From Hungatella sp. UBA5385 (lineage in GTDB: Bacteria > Bacillota > Clostridia > Lachnospirales > Lachnospiraceae): a stretch of DNA of 64,000 bases. The notes under the pieces were generated by a model. It ran no database searches, was not told the origin of the DNA, and saw nothing but the letters and a program-made list of their open reading frames with translations. Every line of letters starts with the position of its first letter. Positions within the stretch are counted from its first letter, which is position 1. Location of the stretch: positions 62,001-126,000 of the forward strand of contig DHOR01000054.1 in NCBI GenBank assembly GCA_002409995.1, written 5' to 3'. Made by a program: the position numbers and the translations under genes. Shown here one piece after another: positions 26,148 to 34,904 of the stretch.

Positions 26148-26176
26148 TTGACAAATAAATAAATAGCCCATATACT
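26148..26176 (+). promoter_or_regulatory. Promoter of tyrS
   Basis: A consensus TTGACA (26148-26153) is separated by 17 nt from TATACT (26171-26176). Transcription would begin near 26183, shortly before the T-box leader. Confidence 0.85.
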
Positions 26177-26199
26177 AGTCATTAACTTCATAGATTAAG

Positions 26200-26497
26200 T
26201 AATGGCGTTGATAAGAACAAGTAGCAGTACGCAGATACCACACAGAAAGCAGCCGGTTGATGAGAGGCGCGTGGATAGCGAATTGTGAATACATCTTTGA
26301 GCTTCACACCGAACAGTGACTTCAGTCGTCTAAGTAGGCTGTGACGGATTCCCGCACACGTTATAGTGCTAGAGTATCACATTTTATAAAGTTTTAAAAT
26401 GGAGTACTTGAAGAGGTAAGCAGCGTGAGCTGTTTATAAACTTAAGGTGGTAACACGAGATTATACCTCGTCCTTTTGCGAAAGGGCGAGTTTTTTT
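26200..26497 (+). promoter_or_regulatory. T-box riboswitch, tyrosine-specific
   Basis: This leader senses uncharged tRNA-Tyr. The specifier codon TAC (26290-26292) sits in GAA-TAC-ATCTTTGAG, the usual specifier-loop context. The distal stem-I region GCAGCCGGTTGATGAGAGGC is also recognisable. The T-box AAGGTGGTAACACG at 26444-26457 offers TGGT to pair with the tRNA ACCA end. It is followed by the terminator stem CTCGTCCTTT/AAAGGGCGAG (26467-26490) and a T7 run. Uncharged tRNA would favour the antiterminator and read-through into tyrS. Confidence 0.93.
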
Positions 26498-26632
26498 GTT
26501 TTCAAAAAAACGATTGATATGGCATAAAGAAAACATGTTGTGGTTAACTTAAATGAAAGCTTAAAACTGTTTGCAGATACAACAGCCAGTCTATGAATAA
26601 ATAATCAAACACAAAAACAAAAGGAGAAAGCA

Positions 26633-27856
26633 ATGACAACGTATGAAGAATTACAGGCCCGTGGCTTAATTGCCCAGGTAACAAATGAAGAAGTAATCAG
26701 CAAAATGATCAACGAAGGAAAGGCTGTGTTCTATATTGGCTTTGATCCTACTGCAGACAGCCTCCATGTAGGTCACTTTATGGCATTATGCCTGATGAAG
26801 CGTTTACAGGACGCAGGAAATAAACCTATCGCTTTACTTGGCGGTGGTACAGGAATGATTGGTGATCCTTCCGGCAGAAGTGATATGCGTAATATGATGA
26901 CTGTTGAAACAATTCAGCACAACTGTGACTGTTTCAAAGAGCAGATGAGCCGTTTTATCGACTTTTCTGAAGGAAAAGCAATGCTTGTAAACAATGCTGA
27001 CTGGTTACTGGATTTAAACTATATTGAACTGCTTCGTGAGGTTGGACCTCATTTTTCAGTAAATCGTATGCTGACTGCAGAGTGTTACAAGCAGCGTATG
27101 GAAAAGGGATTGAGTTTCTTAGAGTTTAACTACATGATTATGCAGAGCTATGACTTCTATGAGTTATTCAAACGTTATGGCTGTAACATGCAGTTTGGCG
27201 GAGATGACCAGTGGAGCAATATGTTAGGCGGAACAGAGCTGATCCGTCGTAAATTAGGTAAAGACGCACATGCAATGACCATTACCCTTCTCTTAAACTC
27301 TGAAGGCAATAAGATGGGTAAGACTCAGTCAGGAGCTGTATGGCTTGATCCTAATAAAACTTCACCGTTTGAATTCTACCAGTACTGGAGAAACATTGGA
27401 GATGCAGATGTATTAAAGTGCTTACGTATGCTGACATTCCTGCCAATCGAGCAGATCAATGAGATGGATAAATGGGAAGGCAGCCAGTTAAATGAAGCAA
27501 AAGAGATTCTGGCTTATGAGCTGACCAACTTAATTCATGGAGAAGAAGAGGCTAAAAAGGCACAGACTAGCTCCAGAGAATTATTTACAGGCGGCAGTGC
27601 AGCTAATATGCCAACCTGCGAATTAAGTGATAGTGATTTTACAGATGGTTCTATCGATATTTTAGATATCTTACACAAATCCGGTCTGGCTGGTTCCCGC
27701 TCCGAAGCAAGACGTAATGTGGACCAGGGTGGTGTAGCTGTTGATGGCGAAGCTGTTACTGATATAAAGGCAGTATTTACAAAAGAGCAGTTAAGCGGTG
27801 ATGGCGTTGTTGTAAAACGTGGTAAGAAGAAATTCGTAAAAGTGGTTGTAAAATAA
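26633..27856 (+). CDS. tyrS: Tyrosyl-tRNA synthetase
   Basis: This 407-residue class I synthetase attaches tyrosine to tRNA-Tyr. The HIGH motif is HVGHF (near residue 48) and the KMSKS equivalent is KMGKT (near 228). The tyrosine-binding region YMIMQSYDF and GGDDQWSNM are present. A C-terminal S4 RNA-binding domain starts near residue 345 (KSGLAGSRSEARRNVDQGGV). The length is normal for the bacterial type. The start follows AAAAGGAGAAAG, and the gene is controlled by the T-box leader. Confidence 0.97.
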   Translation: MTTYEELQARGLIAQVTNEEVISKMINEGKAVFYIGFDPTADSLHVGHFMALCLMKRLQDAGNKPIALLGGGTGMIGDPSGRSDMRNMMTVETIQHNCDCFKEQMSRFIDFSEGKAMLVNNADWLLDLNYIELLREVGPHFSVNRMLTAECYKQRMEKGLSFLEFNYMIMQSYDFYELFKRYGCNMQFGGDDQWSNMLGGTELIRRKLGKDAHAMTITLLLNSEGNKMGKTQSGAVWLDPNKTSPFEFYQYWRNIGDADVLKCLRMLTFLPIEQINEMDKWEGSQLNEAKEILAYELTNLIHGEEEAKKAQTSSRELFTGGSAANMPTCELSDSDFTDGSIDILDILHKSGLAGSRSEARRNVDQGGVAVDGEAVTDIKAVFTKEQLSGDGVVVKRGKKKFVKVVVK

Positions 27857-27862
27857 GAATGT

Positions 27863-27928
27863 AAAAGATGCCTCCTTTCCAGACTACAGCACTTATTGCT
27901 GCCATCATCTGAAAAGGAGGCATCTTTT
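27863..27928. terminator. Bidirectional terminator between tyrS and the Rpn-like gene
   Basis: A 16-bp perfect stem (AAAAGATGCCTCCTTT/AAAGGAGGCATCTTTT) with a 34-nt loop lies between two convergent genes; T-runs occur on both strands. Confidence 0.88.
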
Positions 27929-27937
27929 AATTTGATT

Positions 27938-28888
27938 TTATGATCCAATGATGATCTTCATAGCGATTTCTTCGTTGCTTTTGCCTGGATTATCTTCCAG
28001 AAGGGCCATTATATTGCTTACATAAGAAACATCTAATTCCAGAGCTTCTGCAGCCTGTTCCGGAGTGTTGCCCTTCAGGGATTTTTTGCGAATCTGTGCT
28101 ATGATGTAGGCATAGCATTCCGCATAACCTTCCGCCCGTTCCCTTTCCATAATTTCACACATAATTTCAACTCCTTCCTTATTCTCCTTTAATAATTTCA
28201 CTCTTTTTACTAAATTTGGAAATGTATATGTTTGATAATTACTATCTGACTTTGCCATATAGGCCAGCAGTTCTGCCTGTTCTTTTTTATCGGTTTTGCC
28301 TTTTAAATTAACATATAGCTCATGGACTCCGTTATATAAAGTTCGTTCTGTGCCTTGAATAGTACGCTGTATTACATAGATTCCTTTGTTTTCACCAATA
28401 AAGTCCTTTTCTGTAATATAGATCAGATAGACATCTGGAATCTCATTAAAGGACATTCCTTTTTCAAGAAAGCTTTGATCAATACTGCTTAAATGAAAAC
28501 GAACTCTGCGGACATGATCCTCATCCTCCTGAGGATGAATCTCCACATTAATCATGCGACCCTGTTCCTCTTCAGCCAGTACGTCCAGGACTACTGAGTG
28601 GTTTTCCAGATTCCTGATGGAGTATTGGGTTTTTATCGCTTTTACAATTAGATTAACACCCGTAATAATCTGTATAACCTCCTGGCAAGCCATTGGGTCT
28701 TCCATAACCTTACTGAAAAACATATCACTGGTTAAATTAAACTGGCTGACTTTTTTTCTTTTGTCCTCATAAGTGTGGATTTTACTGTCAATCCTATACC
28801 TATGATCAGCTTTCATCTCCCCATCAGGCAGAGGAAAGGGCAACTCACTTACGCCCTTATTAAGGACGTGGAGCGGGGGTTTCTTCAT
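27938..28888 (-). CDS. Rpn-type PD-(D/E)XK nuclease / transposase-like protein
   Basis: This 316-residue protein belongs to the PDDEXK-family transposase group (Rpn/YhgA-like), found in many gut Firmicutes. The N-terminal KVSQFNLTSDMFFSKVMEDP and the nuclease core VVLDVLAEEEQGRMINVEIHPQED (about residues 98-122) are visible. The usual NVEIQ/NVEMQ reads NVEIH here. The C-terminal part is charged and helical, with a ribosome-associated-looking repeat ERERAEGYAECYA. Such proteins can promote recombination but are not classical insertion sequences; I saw no terminal inverted repeats around it. Family assignment is good; activity is unproven. Confidence 0.82.
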   Translation of the reverse strand: MKKPPLHVLNKGVSELPFPLPDGEMKADHRYRIDSKIHTYEDKRKKVSQFNLTSDMFFSKVMEDPMACQEVIQIITGVNLIVKAIKTQYSIRNLENHSVVLDVLAEEEQGRMINVEIHPQEDEDHVRRVRFHLSSIDQSFLEKGMSFNEIPDVYLIYITEKDFIGENKGIYVIQRTIQGTERTLYNGVHELYVNLKGKTDKKEQAELLAYMAKSDSNYQTYTFPNLVKRVKLLKENKEGVEIMCEIMERERAEGYAECYAYIIAQIRKKSLKGNTPEQAAEALELDVSYVSNIMALLEDNPGKSNEEIAMKIIIGS

Positions 28889-29162
28889 AACAACCTCTCT
28901 TTCGTTAATTCACGCAGGTTCAGATGATCTCTTTCCTGCATATTTGTTTTGTGGGATTTTAAAAGCAAGTAAGAGTTTTCTGAATCCATAGAATCTTAGA
29001 AATGAAAGATGTTTTGCTTTGAAATCATTTTATCACAACAGTGTTGTCAATGCAATGAAAAGATATTTCACGTATTTTAGTTTACATAAAAAAGAGTATA
29101 AATAACAATTTGGAATAAATAAAAACCAGATAACGGAAATCAAAAGCCAATAGCCATAAACC
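28889..29162. other. Intergenic stretch upstream of the Rpn-like gene
   Basis: This AT-rich gap should hold the minus-strand promoter of the Rpn-like gene, but no clear hexamer pair was found. It shows no gene or repeat apart from the terminator that follows at 29163. Confidence 0.4.
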
Positions 29163-29191
29163 AGAAAAACCGGCATTCAGCCGGTTTTTCT
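29163..29191 (-). terminator. Terminator after the cell-wall-binding protein gene
   Basis: Perfect 12-bp stem AGAAAAACCGGC/GCCGGTTTTTCT with a 5-nt loop, 32 nt past the stop codon; T-run on the minus strand. Confidence 0.92.
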
Positions 29192-29222
29192 ATACGATAC
29201 CATATCTCTATCGCTCTAATTA

Positions 29223-30092
29223 TTAATGAAGCGCCCCATTCTCATCAGGAGTAAATGTTCTTGCTTCAGTTAGCATACTTCCGTCTTCCTGAAGAAAATA
29301 GGTCTTACCGTCAATCGTGATAAACCCTGTCTGCATCACCCCGTTATCAGGGCTTAAATAATACCATGTGCCGTTATCATTGAGCCAGCCTTTTAAAAGA
29401 CCACCGTTCTCATTGTAGAAATACCAGGAATTGTCCTTTTGAGTCCAGCCAAAGCTGCCTGGACCGTTGGGATTTTGCTGGTCAGATCCTGTACCCTGAA
29501 ATGCAACGATCTTATAAGCAGTTACTGAATCTGCCTGAGTCCAGATGATTAAATTTCTTCCTTTTGTCAGACCGGGAAGTCTTTCAATATTCCGTGTCAG
29601 ATAAGGAAGGATCTGGCTGTCTGCAGGAACTGTATAGGTAGTTCCGTTAGTCCCCTTAATTGTTCCGGATACGCCGTCACTGTTAACCTTTAACTCGCTG
29701 ACTGTAATATACTCAGGAACCTTAAATCCGGCAGGAATATTACAGAAAACAATCTCTGCCTGACCGATAGGCGGCATACTCATGGCAACTGCAGGCCCGA
29801 TATATGCATAAGCGGAACCTTCCTGAACATCTTCCCATGCAACAGGCATGCCATTTACAGCATCCAGGATTTTTGTTTTATCGGATATGTTAAGAACAAT
29901 GTCACCGCCATTACTGTCATCACGCTGCATAAAGAGATTATTACCGCTTTTTGTAATGGTGCCATATATCCGATGCAGATCCATTGGAGCGGAAGCCATG
30001 GCCTGATTTGCGTTTGCAGATACACCTGCCTGTGCAGCGAATACAGCTGTTACACAAGCCAGTGAAAGTAATAGTTTAGTTAATTTTTTCAT
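29223..30092 (-). CDS. Secreted protein with C-terminal cell-wall-binding repeats
   Basis: This 289-residue protein starts with a Sec signal peptide (KKLTKLLLSLACVTAVFAAQAGVSA, cleavage near residue 26). An N-terminal beta-rich domain of about 180 residues of unknown function follows. From about residue 215 come choline-binding-type repeats: GWTQKDNSWYFYNENGGLLKG, WLNDNGTWYYLSPDNGVMQTG and FITIDGKTYFLQEDGSML. These anchor proteins non-covalently to wall teichoic or choline-type polymers. A strong AGGAGG lies before the start. It is monocistronic. The N-terminal domain shows no catalytic motif that I recognise. Confidence 0.85.
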   Translation of the reverse strand: MKKLTKLLLSLACVTAVFAAQAGVSANANQAMASAPMDLHRIYGTITKSGNNLFMQRDDSNGGDIVLNISDKTKILDAVNGMPVAWEDVQEGSAYAYIGPAVAMSMPPIGQAEIVFCNIPAGFKVPEYITVSELKVNSDGVSGTIKGTNGTTYTVPADSQILPYLTRNIERLPGLTKGRNLIIWTQADSVTAYKIVAFQGTGSDQQNPNGPGSFGWTQKDNSWYFYNENGGLLKGWLNDNGTWYYLSPDNGVMQTGFITIDGKTYFLQEDGSMLTEARTFTPDENGALH

Positions 30093-30279
30093 AGGGATTT
30101 CCTCCTGTTATTTGCTTGATTTCAGGATAAGTATACCAGATATGTTAGATAATAGGTATAAACAAAGAATTACGATTCCTTACGATTTATTAAATGGAAA
30201 AATCAAATAAAAATGCACATTTTGTGATTGGATAGTTGAAATTAACTACATCTTGTGGTATATTTTATTTTGCAATATC

Positions 30280-30294
30280 AAATAACGATTATCA
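30280..30294 (+). promoter_or_regulatory. Fur-like site upstream of nrdA
   Basis: AAATAACGATTATCA matches 11 of 14 informative positions of the 7-1-7 Fur consensus (TGATAAT-N-ATTATCA), with a perfect right half. It is 37 nt upstream of the nrdA start. Iron control of an iron-dependent reductase would make sense, but this is a prediction from one site in an AT-rich region. Confidence 0.4.
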
Positions 30295-30330
30295 ATATTA
30301 ATATAGAAAGCAAAGAGTGGTGGACAAATT

Positions 30331-32874
30331 ATGGAAATCAGAAAGCGCAATGGGCAGAAAGCAGGCTATGACAGTAGTAAAATTGCCAGTGCTGTGTGCC
30401 GTGCATTTGCCAGTGTTGGGCAGGAGCCTGAGAAAGAGATGATTGACCGGATTATGAATCTGGTAGAGGATAAGGTAGAGAAGGCAGTAAACACCCAGTC
30501 AGATAATGAAAATCAGCTGTCTGTAGAGCAGATTCAGGATATGGTAGAAAAATCCATGATGGAGGCTGGCTGTTATGAGCCTTTAAAAAGCTTTATCCTA
30601 TATAGAAATGAAAGAAGCAAGGCAAGAAAGGTTCGTCAGGAAATTTCAGCCTATTTTGAAGATGCGCCGGAGCTTCAGCAGGTTTTAAAAGAGATTCAGA
30701 AAAAGTGGGACACCTCTTCCTATAATCTGGATCATCTGCTGATAAAATTCACTGCATTTTACAAAAAGGATATGAAACTCAATGAGCGGCTGACTGCACT
30801 GATTCAGGCAGCTGTGGAATTGACCACTCAGGAAGCTCCTGACTGGGAGTATATAGCAGCCAGATTTGTATTGGTGAAATTTGAGCGAACACTCCATAAG
30901 GAGTTGGAGCGGAATCAGATCAGCAATTTTTATGAAAAAGTTCGCTTTTTGACAAAGGAAGGGCTCTATGGTGACTATATTCTGGATCACTATAGTAAAG
31001 AGGAAATAGACCGTTATGAAGGTTATATGGACCTGTCAAGAAATCAGCTGTTTAATTATTCAGGTCTTGAAATGCTTTTAAGCCGCTATGTAATCCGCAG
31101 CCGTCACAACACACCGCTTGAAACTCCCCAGGAAATGTTTCTTGGAATAGCTATGCACCTTGCAATGAAGGAAAAAGAGGACAGAGATACCTGGGTACGC
31201 CGTTTTTATGATATGTTAAGCACACTGAAGGTTACTATGGCAACTCCCACCTTATCCAATGCAAGAAAACCCTATCATCAGCTGTCATCCTGTTTCATAG
31301 ATACTGTGCCTGACAGCCTTGACGGCATCTACAGAAGCATTGACAGCTTTGCCAAGGTGAGCAAGTTTGGCGGAGGAATGGGGCTCTATTTTGGAAAGGT
31401 CCGGGCATCAGGAAGTACCATTCGTGGATTTAAGGGAGCCGCAGGTGGAGTGATCCGGTGGATTAAGCTTGCCAATGATACTGCTGTGGCAGTGGACCAG
31501 CTGGGAGTGCGACAGGGGGCTGTAGCTGTTTACTTAGATGCATGGCACAGGGATTTGCCGGAATTTCTGGCTCTGAGGACCAATAACGGAGATGACCGTA
31601 TGAAGGCACACGATGTATTTCCGGCTGTCTGCTATCCCAACCTGTTCTGGAAGCTGGCTAAGGAGAACATTGAGGGGAGCTGGTATCTGATGTGCCCTCA
31701 TGACATTCTTACAGTGAAAGGTTATTCCTTAGAGGACAGCTATGGAGCAGAATGGGAGGAAAAATACTGGGATTGTGTCAATGACAGCCGCATTCATAAA
31801 CGGGTGATTCCTATTAAGGATATAATCCGTCTGATTCTAAAGAGTGCTGTGGAAACAGGGACACCATTTACATTTAACAGAGATATTGTCAATGAAGCAA
31901 ATCCTAACAGCCATAAAGGAATTATTTATTGCAGCAATCTCTGTACAGAAATCGCACAGAATATGAGTGCAGTGGAATCAGTGGATCAGAGAATTGAGAC
32001 AGTTGATGGGGAGACTGTGGTAGTTACAGTTACAAAGCCTGGAGATTTTGTTGTATGTAACCTGGCAAGCCTTTCTCTTGGGAAAATAGATGTGAACAAC
32101 AGAGAGGAAATCACGGAGCTGACAAGAAGTGCCATGAGAGCCCTTGACAATGTCATTGATTTGAACTTTTTCCCTGTTCCTTATGCTAAGATAAATAATT
32201 TAAAATACCGTCCTGTAGGGCTTGGAGTCAGCGGCTATCACCATATGCTTGCTAAAAATGGAGTGAACTGGGAGTCAGAGGAACATCTTAATATGGCAGA
32301 CAGGGTATTTCAGTGGATCAACTATGCTGCCATTGAAGCAAGCAGTGATTTTGCCAAAGAAAAGGGTTCCTATGAACTGTATGAGGGCAGCAAATGGCAG
32401 ACAGGGGAGTATTTTACCTATCGCAATTATGACTCTGAGGAATGGATCAAGCTGAAGAATAAGGTATCAGATCAGGGAATGAGAAATGGATATCTTATTG
32501 CCATTGCACCTACCAGCAGCACAAGCATTATAGCAGGAACAACAGCAGGTCTTGATCCTGTTATGAACCGCTATTTTATGGAAGAGAAGAAAAACGGCCT
32601 TATGCCAAGAGTAGCTCCGGATTTAACTCCGAAAACCTTCTGGCAGTATAAAAATGCCCATTACATTGACCAGCAGTGGTCCATTAAGGCAGCAGGCGTT
32701 CGTCAGCGCCATGTGGATCAGGCCCAGAGTATGAATCTTTATATTACCAATGATTATACACTCCGTCAGGTACTGAACCTCTATGTGCTGGCATGGGAGC
32801 GGGGAGTGAAGACTATATATTATATCCGTTCCAGAAGTCTGGAAGTGGAAGAGTGCGAGGTTTGTTCCAGTTAA
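30331..32874 (+). CDS. nrdA: Class I ribonucleotide reductase, large (alpha) subunit
   Basis: This 847-residue enzyme reduces ribonucleoside diphosphates to deoxyribonucleotides. An N-terminal ATP-cone (about residues 1-95, starting IRKRNGQKAGYDSSKI) provides allosteric activity control. The catalytic barrel shows the redox cysteine in SSCFIDTVPDSLDGIY, the N-x-C-x-E site NLCTEIA (radical cysteine) and the second redox cysteine in VVCNLASLSLGKI. The C-terminus carries the mobile CxxC reductant pair EECEVCSS. The length is longer than E. coli NrdA. It is followed 25 nt later by nrdB. No nrdI or nrdH lies next to it, so it fits class Ia rather than Ib. Confidence 0.94.
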   Translation: MEIRKRNGQKAGYDSSKIASAVCRAFASVGQEPEKEMIDRIMNLVEDKVEKAVNTQSDNENQLSVEQIQDMVEKSMMEAGCYEPLKSFILYRNERSKARKVRQEISAYFEDAPELQQVLKEIQKKWDTSSYNLDHLLIKFTAFYKKDMKLNERLTALIQAAVELTTQEAPDWEYIAARFVLVKFERTLHKELERNQISNFYEKVRFLTKEGLYGDYILDHYSKEEIDRYEGYMDLSRNQLFNYSGLEMLLSRYVIRSRHNTPLETPQEMFLGIAMHLAMKEKEDRDTWVRRFYDMLSTLKVTMATPTLSNARKPYHQLSSCFIDTVPDSLDGIYRSIDSFAKVSKFGGGMGLYFGKVRASGSTIRGFKGAAGGVIRWIKLANDTAVAVDQLGVRQGAVAVYLDAWHRDLPEFLALRTNNGDDRMKAHDVFPAVCYPNLFWKLAKENIEGSWYLMCPHDILTVKGYSLEDSYGAEWEEKYWDCVNDSRIHKRVIPIKDIIRLILKSAVETGTPFTFNRDIVNEANPNSHKGIIYCSNLCTEIAQNMSAVESVDQRIETVDGETVVVTVTKPGDFVVCNLASLSLGKIDVNNREEITELTRSAMRALDNVIDLNFFPVPYAKINNLKYRPVGLGVSGYHHMLAKNGVNWESEEHLNMADRVFQWINYAAIEASSDFAKEKGSYELYEGSKWQTGEYFTYRNYDSEEWIKLKNKVSDQGMRNGYLIAIAPTSSTSIIAGTTAGLDPVMNRYFMEEKKNGLMPRVAPDLTPKTFWQYKNAHYIDQQWSIKAAGVRQRHVDQAQSMNLYITNDYTLRQVLNLYVLAWERGVKTIYYIRSRSLEVEECEVCSS

Positions 32875-32899
32875 AAATTGAGAAAAGGGGATCATAAAT

Positions 32900-33943
32900 A
32901 TGGAAGAATTAAAGCGGAAACCGCTGTTTAATCCTGATGGAGATATTGATGTAAGAAACCGCAGGATGATCAATGGAAATACCACCAATCTAAATGATTT
33001 TAACAATATGAAATATACCTGGGTCAGTGACTGGTACCGTCAGGCTATGAATAATTTCTGGGTGCCTGAGGAAATCAATCTGGGTCCGGACAGTAAGGAC
33101 TACCCTATGCTCAGCCCTGGAGAAAGAAGAGCTTATGATAAGATACTTTCCTTTCTGGTGTTCTTAGACAGCATTCAGACAGCCAATCTGCCTGCAATCG
33201 GCTCTTATATAACAGCCAATGAAATCAACCTCTGTCTGTCCATTCAGACCTTTCAGGAGGCAGTTCACAGCCAGAGCTACAGCTATATGTTAGATACCAT
33301 CTGTGAGCCGCAGACAAGGAATGATGTTTTGTATCAGTGGAAAAATGATGAGCATCTGCTGAAAAGAAATACATTTATCGGAAATCTATATAATGAATTC
33401 CAGCTGGACAAAAGTCCCTATACCTTTATGAAGACTGTAATTGCCAATTATATTCTGGAGGGAGTGTATTTTTACAGTGGATTTATGTTTTTCTACAATC
33501 TGGGCAGAAATCATAAAATGCCGGGATCAGCTCAGGAGATCCGCTATATTAACAGAGATGAAAACACCCATCTGTGGCTGTTCCGCAATATGATTCTGGA
33601 GCTTCAGAAGGAGGAACCCCAGTTATTTACTGAGGAGAAAAAAGAAGTTTACCGCGGAATGATCAAGGAAGGCTGTGAGCAGGAGATTGCATGGGGGCAC
33701 TATGCCATTGGCAATGATGTTCCAGGGCTTACTAAGGAAATGATCACCGATTATATTCAGTATCTAGGTAATCTTCGCTGTACAAGCCTGGGCTTTGACC
33801 CTATTTACGAAGGTCACGATAATGAGCCTGAGACTATGAAATGGGTTTCCCAATACAGCAATGCCAATCTGATTAAAACAGATTTCTTTGAGGCAAGAAG
33901 CACAGCTTATGCTAAGAGCAGTGCGTTGGTGGATGATCTGTAA
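32900..33943 (+). CDS. nrdB: Class I ribonucleotide reductase, small (beta) subunit
   Basis: This 347-residue ferritin-like subunit carries the dimetal site and the radical that activates NrdA. All ligands expected from E. coli NrdB are visible: D90 (VFLDSIQ), E120 and H123 (QEAVHSQSY), E187 (LEGVYFYS), and E221 and H224 (RDENTHLW). The radical tyrosine is Y127, four residues after H123 as in E. coli. The acidic C-terminus ending in VDDL would dock to the alpha subunit. It ends in a terminator at 34017. Confidence 0.95.
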   Translation: MEELKRKPLFNPDGDIDVRNRRMINGNTTNLNDFNNMKYTWVSDWYRQAMNNFWVPEEINLGPDSKDYPMLSPGERRAYDKILSFLVFLDSIQTANLPAIGSYITANEINLCLSIQTFQEAVHSQSYSYMLDTICEPQTRNDVLYQWKNDEHLLKRNTFIGNLYNEFQLDKSPYTFMKTVIANYILEGVYFYSGFMFFYNLGRNHKMPGSAQEIRYINRDENTHLWLFRNMILELQKEEPQLFTEEKKEVYRGMIKEGCEQEIAWGHYAIGNDVPGLTKEMITDYIQYLGNLRCTSLGFDPIYEGHDNEPETMKWVSQYSNANLIKTDFFEARSTAYAKSSALVDDL

Positions 33944-34016
33944 GAAGGGATGAAAAGTTTACCATATTTCTTCTTTCTCTTCATTGAAGTTCCATAAAAT
34001 TATAGATATAATAAAG

Positions 34017-34051
34017 AAGCAGTGTGTCTTTAGAGATGCATTGCTTTTTTT
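34017..34051 (+). terminator. Intrinsic terminator after nrdB
   Basis: A 12-bp stem with three G-U pairs (AAGCAGTGTGTC/GATGCATTGCTT), 6-nt loop, then a T-run. Confidence 0.85.
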
Positions 34052-34074
34052 ATTGCTCTTAAATTACGGATTAG

Positions 34075-34098
34075 AAAATGATAACTGCAGTTTGAAAA
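34075..34098 (+). promoter_or_regulatory. Candidate activator site upstream of the first RG-I promoter
   Basis: The motif AAAATGATA-N7-TTTGAAAA occurs here and again at 40143-40166 upstream of the second transcription unit of the same locus. In both places it begins exactly 93 bp before a TATTTACAAAT element. This conservation points to a shared activator, probably the AraC-type protein encoded in the locus. Confidence 0.65.
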
Positions 34099-34167
34099 GT
34101 TTCAGAAATGCGGTGTTTATTGAAGAATTTCATGATAATTCAGGAGAATAAGAAGCCTGATAATGAT

Positions 34168-34198
34168 TATTTACAAATATTGGAACATGATCTAAGAT
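34168..34198 (+). promoter_or_regulatory. Promoter of the first RG-I transcription unit
   Basis: Within TATTTACAAAT (34168-34178) lies a TTTACA -35 box (34170-34175); TAAGAT (34193-34198) follows after 17 nt. The -35 is sub-consensus, as expected of an activator-dependent promoter. The DUF1961 gene starts 35 nt downstream. Confidence 0.6.
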
Positions 34199-34232
34199 CA
34201 TCATGTCAGAAGTTTAAGAGGAGGAAGAAATT

Positions 34233-34904
34233 ATGGAGGGAAAAAAGGAAATCTTAATTTACGAAAATCCATTGGAGAAAAAAACCGATATTCATGGATT
34301 TATTCTGGAAGGAAAGGCTGATATCACTTTTGAAAATGGCTGTATGAGAATGAAGAATGCTTTGGATAATGATCTGGGACAGAAGGCTAATTATGTGTTG
34401 TGGTGTCCCAAGGAATTTCCGGAGAATGTGAAGATTCAATGGGAATTTAAGCCTGTGACTGATCATGGACTGTGTATTCTCTTTTTTGCTGCAAAAGGAA
34501 AACAGGGGGAGGATTTATTTGATCCCGGACTTGCACCCAGAACCGGGGAGTATCCTCTATATCACAGCGGTGATATCAATGCTTTTCATGTATCCTATTT
34601 TAGAAGAAAAGAGCCGGATGAAAGAGCATTCCATACCTGCAACTTAAGAAAGAGCTATGGTTTTCATCTGGTGGCTCAGGGGGCTGATCCCCTGCCTGAT
34701 GCAAAGGATGCAGATGGATTTTATAAAATCAGTGTTATAAAGGATCATGATCTTATTACCTTTTCGGTAAATGATCTGTGTGTATTTACCTATCACGATG
34801 ATGGAAAAACTTATGGAGCACCTCTTAAGGGCGGAAAGATCGGGTTCAGGCAGCTGGCTCCTTTAACAGGAGAATATAGGAATTTAAGGGTGTATGAGCT
34901 ATGA
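34233..34904 (+). CDS. DUF1961 family protein (YesU-like)
   Basis: This 223-residue protein is predicted to be a concanavalin-like beta-sandwich without signal peptide. It resembles B. subtilis YesU, a DUF1961 member encoded in the rhamnogalacturonan yes operon. Aromatic and acidic blocks such as WEFKPVTDHGLCILFFAAKG, YHSGDINAFHVSYFRR, RKSYGFHLVAQGADPLP and GFRQLAPLTGEYRNLRVYEL suggest a carbohydrate-binding or lyase-like groove. It is the first gene of the locus and overlaps the next by 4 nt (ATGA). The reaction is unknown; context places it in intracellular processing of pectin fragments. Confidence 0.8.
   Translation: MEGKKEILIYENPLEKKTDIHGFILEGKADITFENGCMRMKNALDNDLGQKANYVLWCPKEFPENVKIQWEFKPVTDHGLCILFFAAKGKQGEDLFDPGLAPRTGEYPLYHSGDINAFHVSYFRRKEPDERAFHTCNLRKSYGFHLVAQGADPLPDAKDADGFYKISVIKDHDLITFSVNDLCVFTYHDDGKTYGAPLKGGKIGFRQLAPLTGEYRNLRVYEL

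Noticed and set aside
27938..28888. Insertion sequence around the transposase-like gene
   Set aside because: No terminal inverted repeats or target duplications were found; the flanks are an ordinary terminator and AT-rich spacer.
30241..30300. NrdR boxes upstream of nrdA
   Set aside because: No pair of sequences close to the NrdR consensus with the usual spacing could be found; only a Fur-like site was retained.
34017..34051. Possible third activator motif close to the first RG-I promoter
   Set aside because: The hairpin here is the nrdB terminator; no AAAATGATA copy lies 63 bp upstream of 34075.
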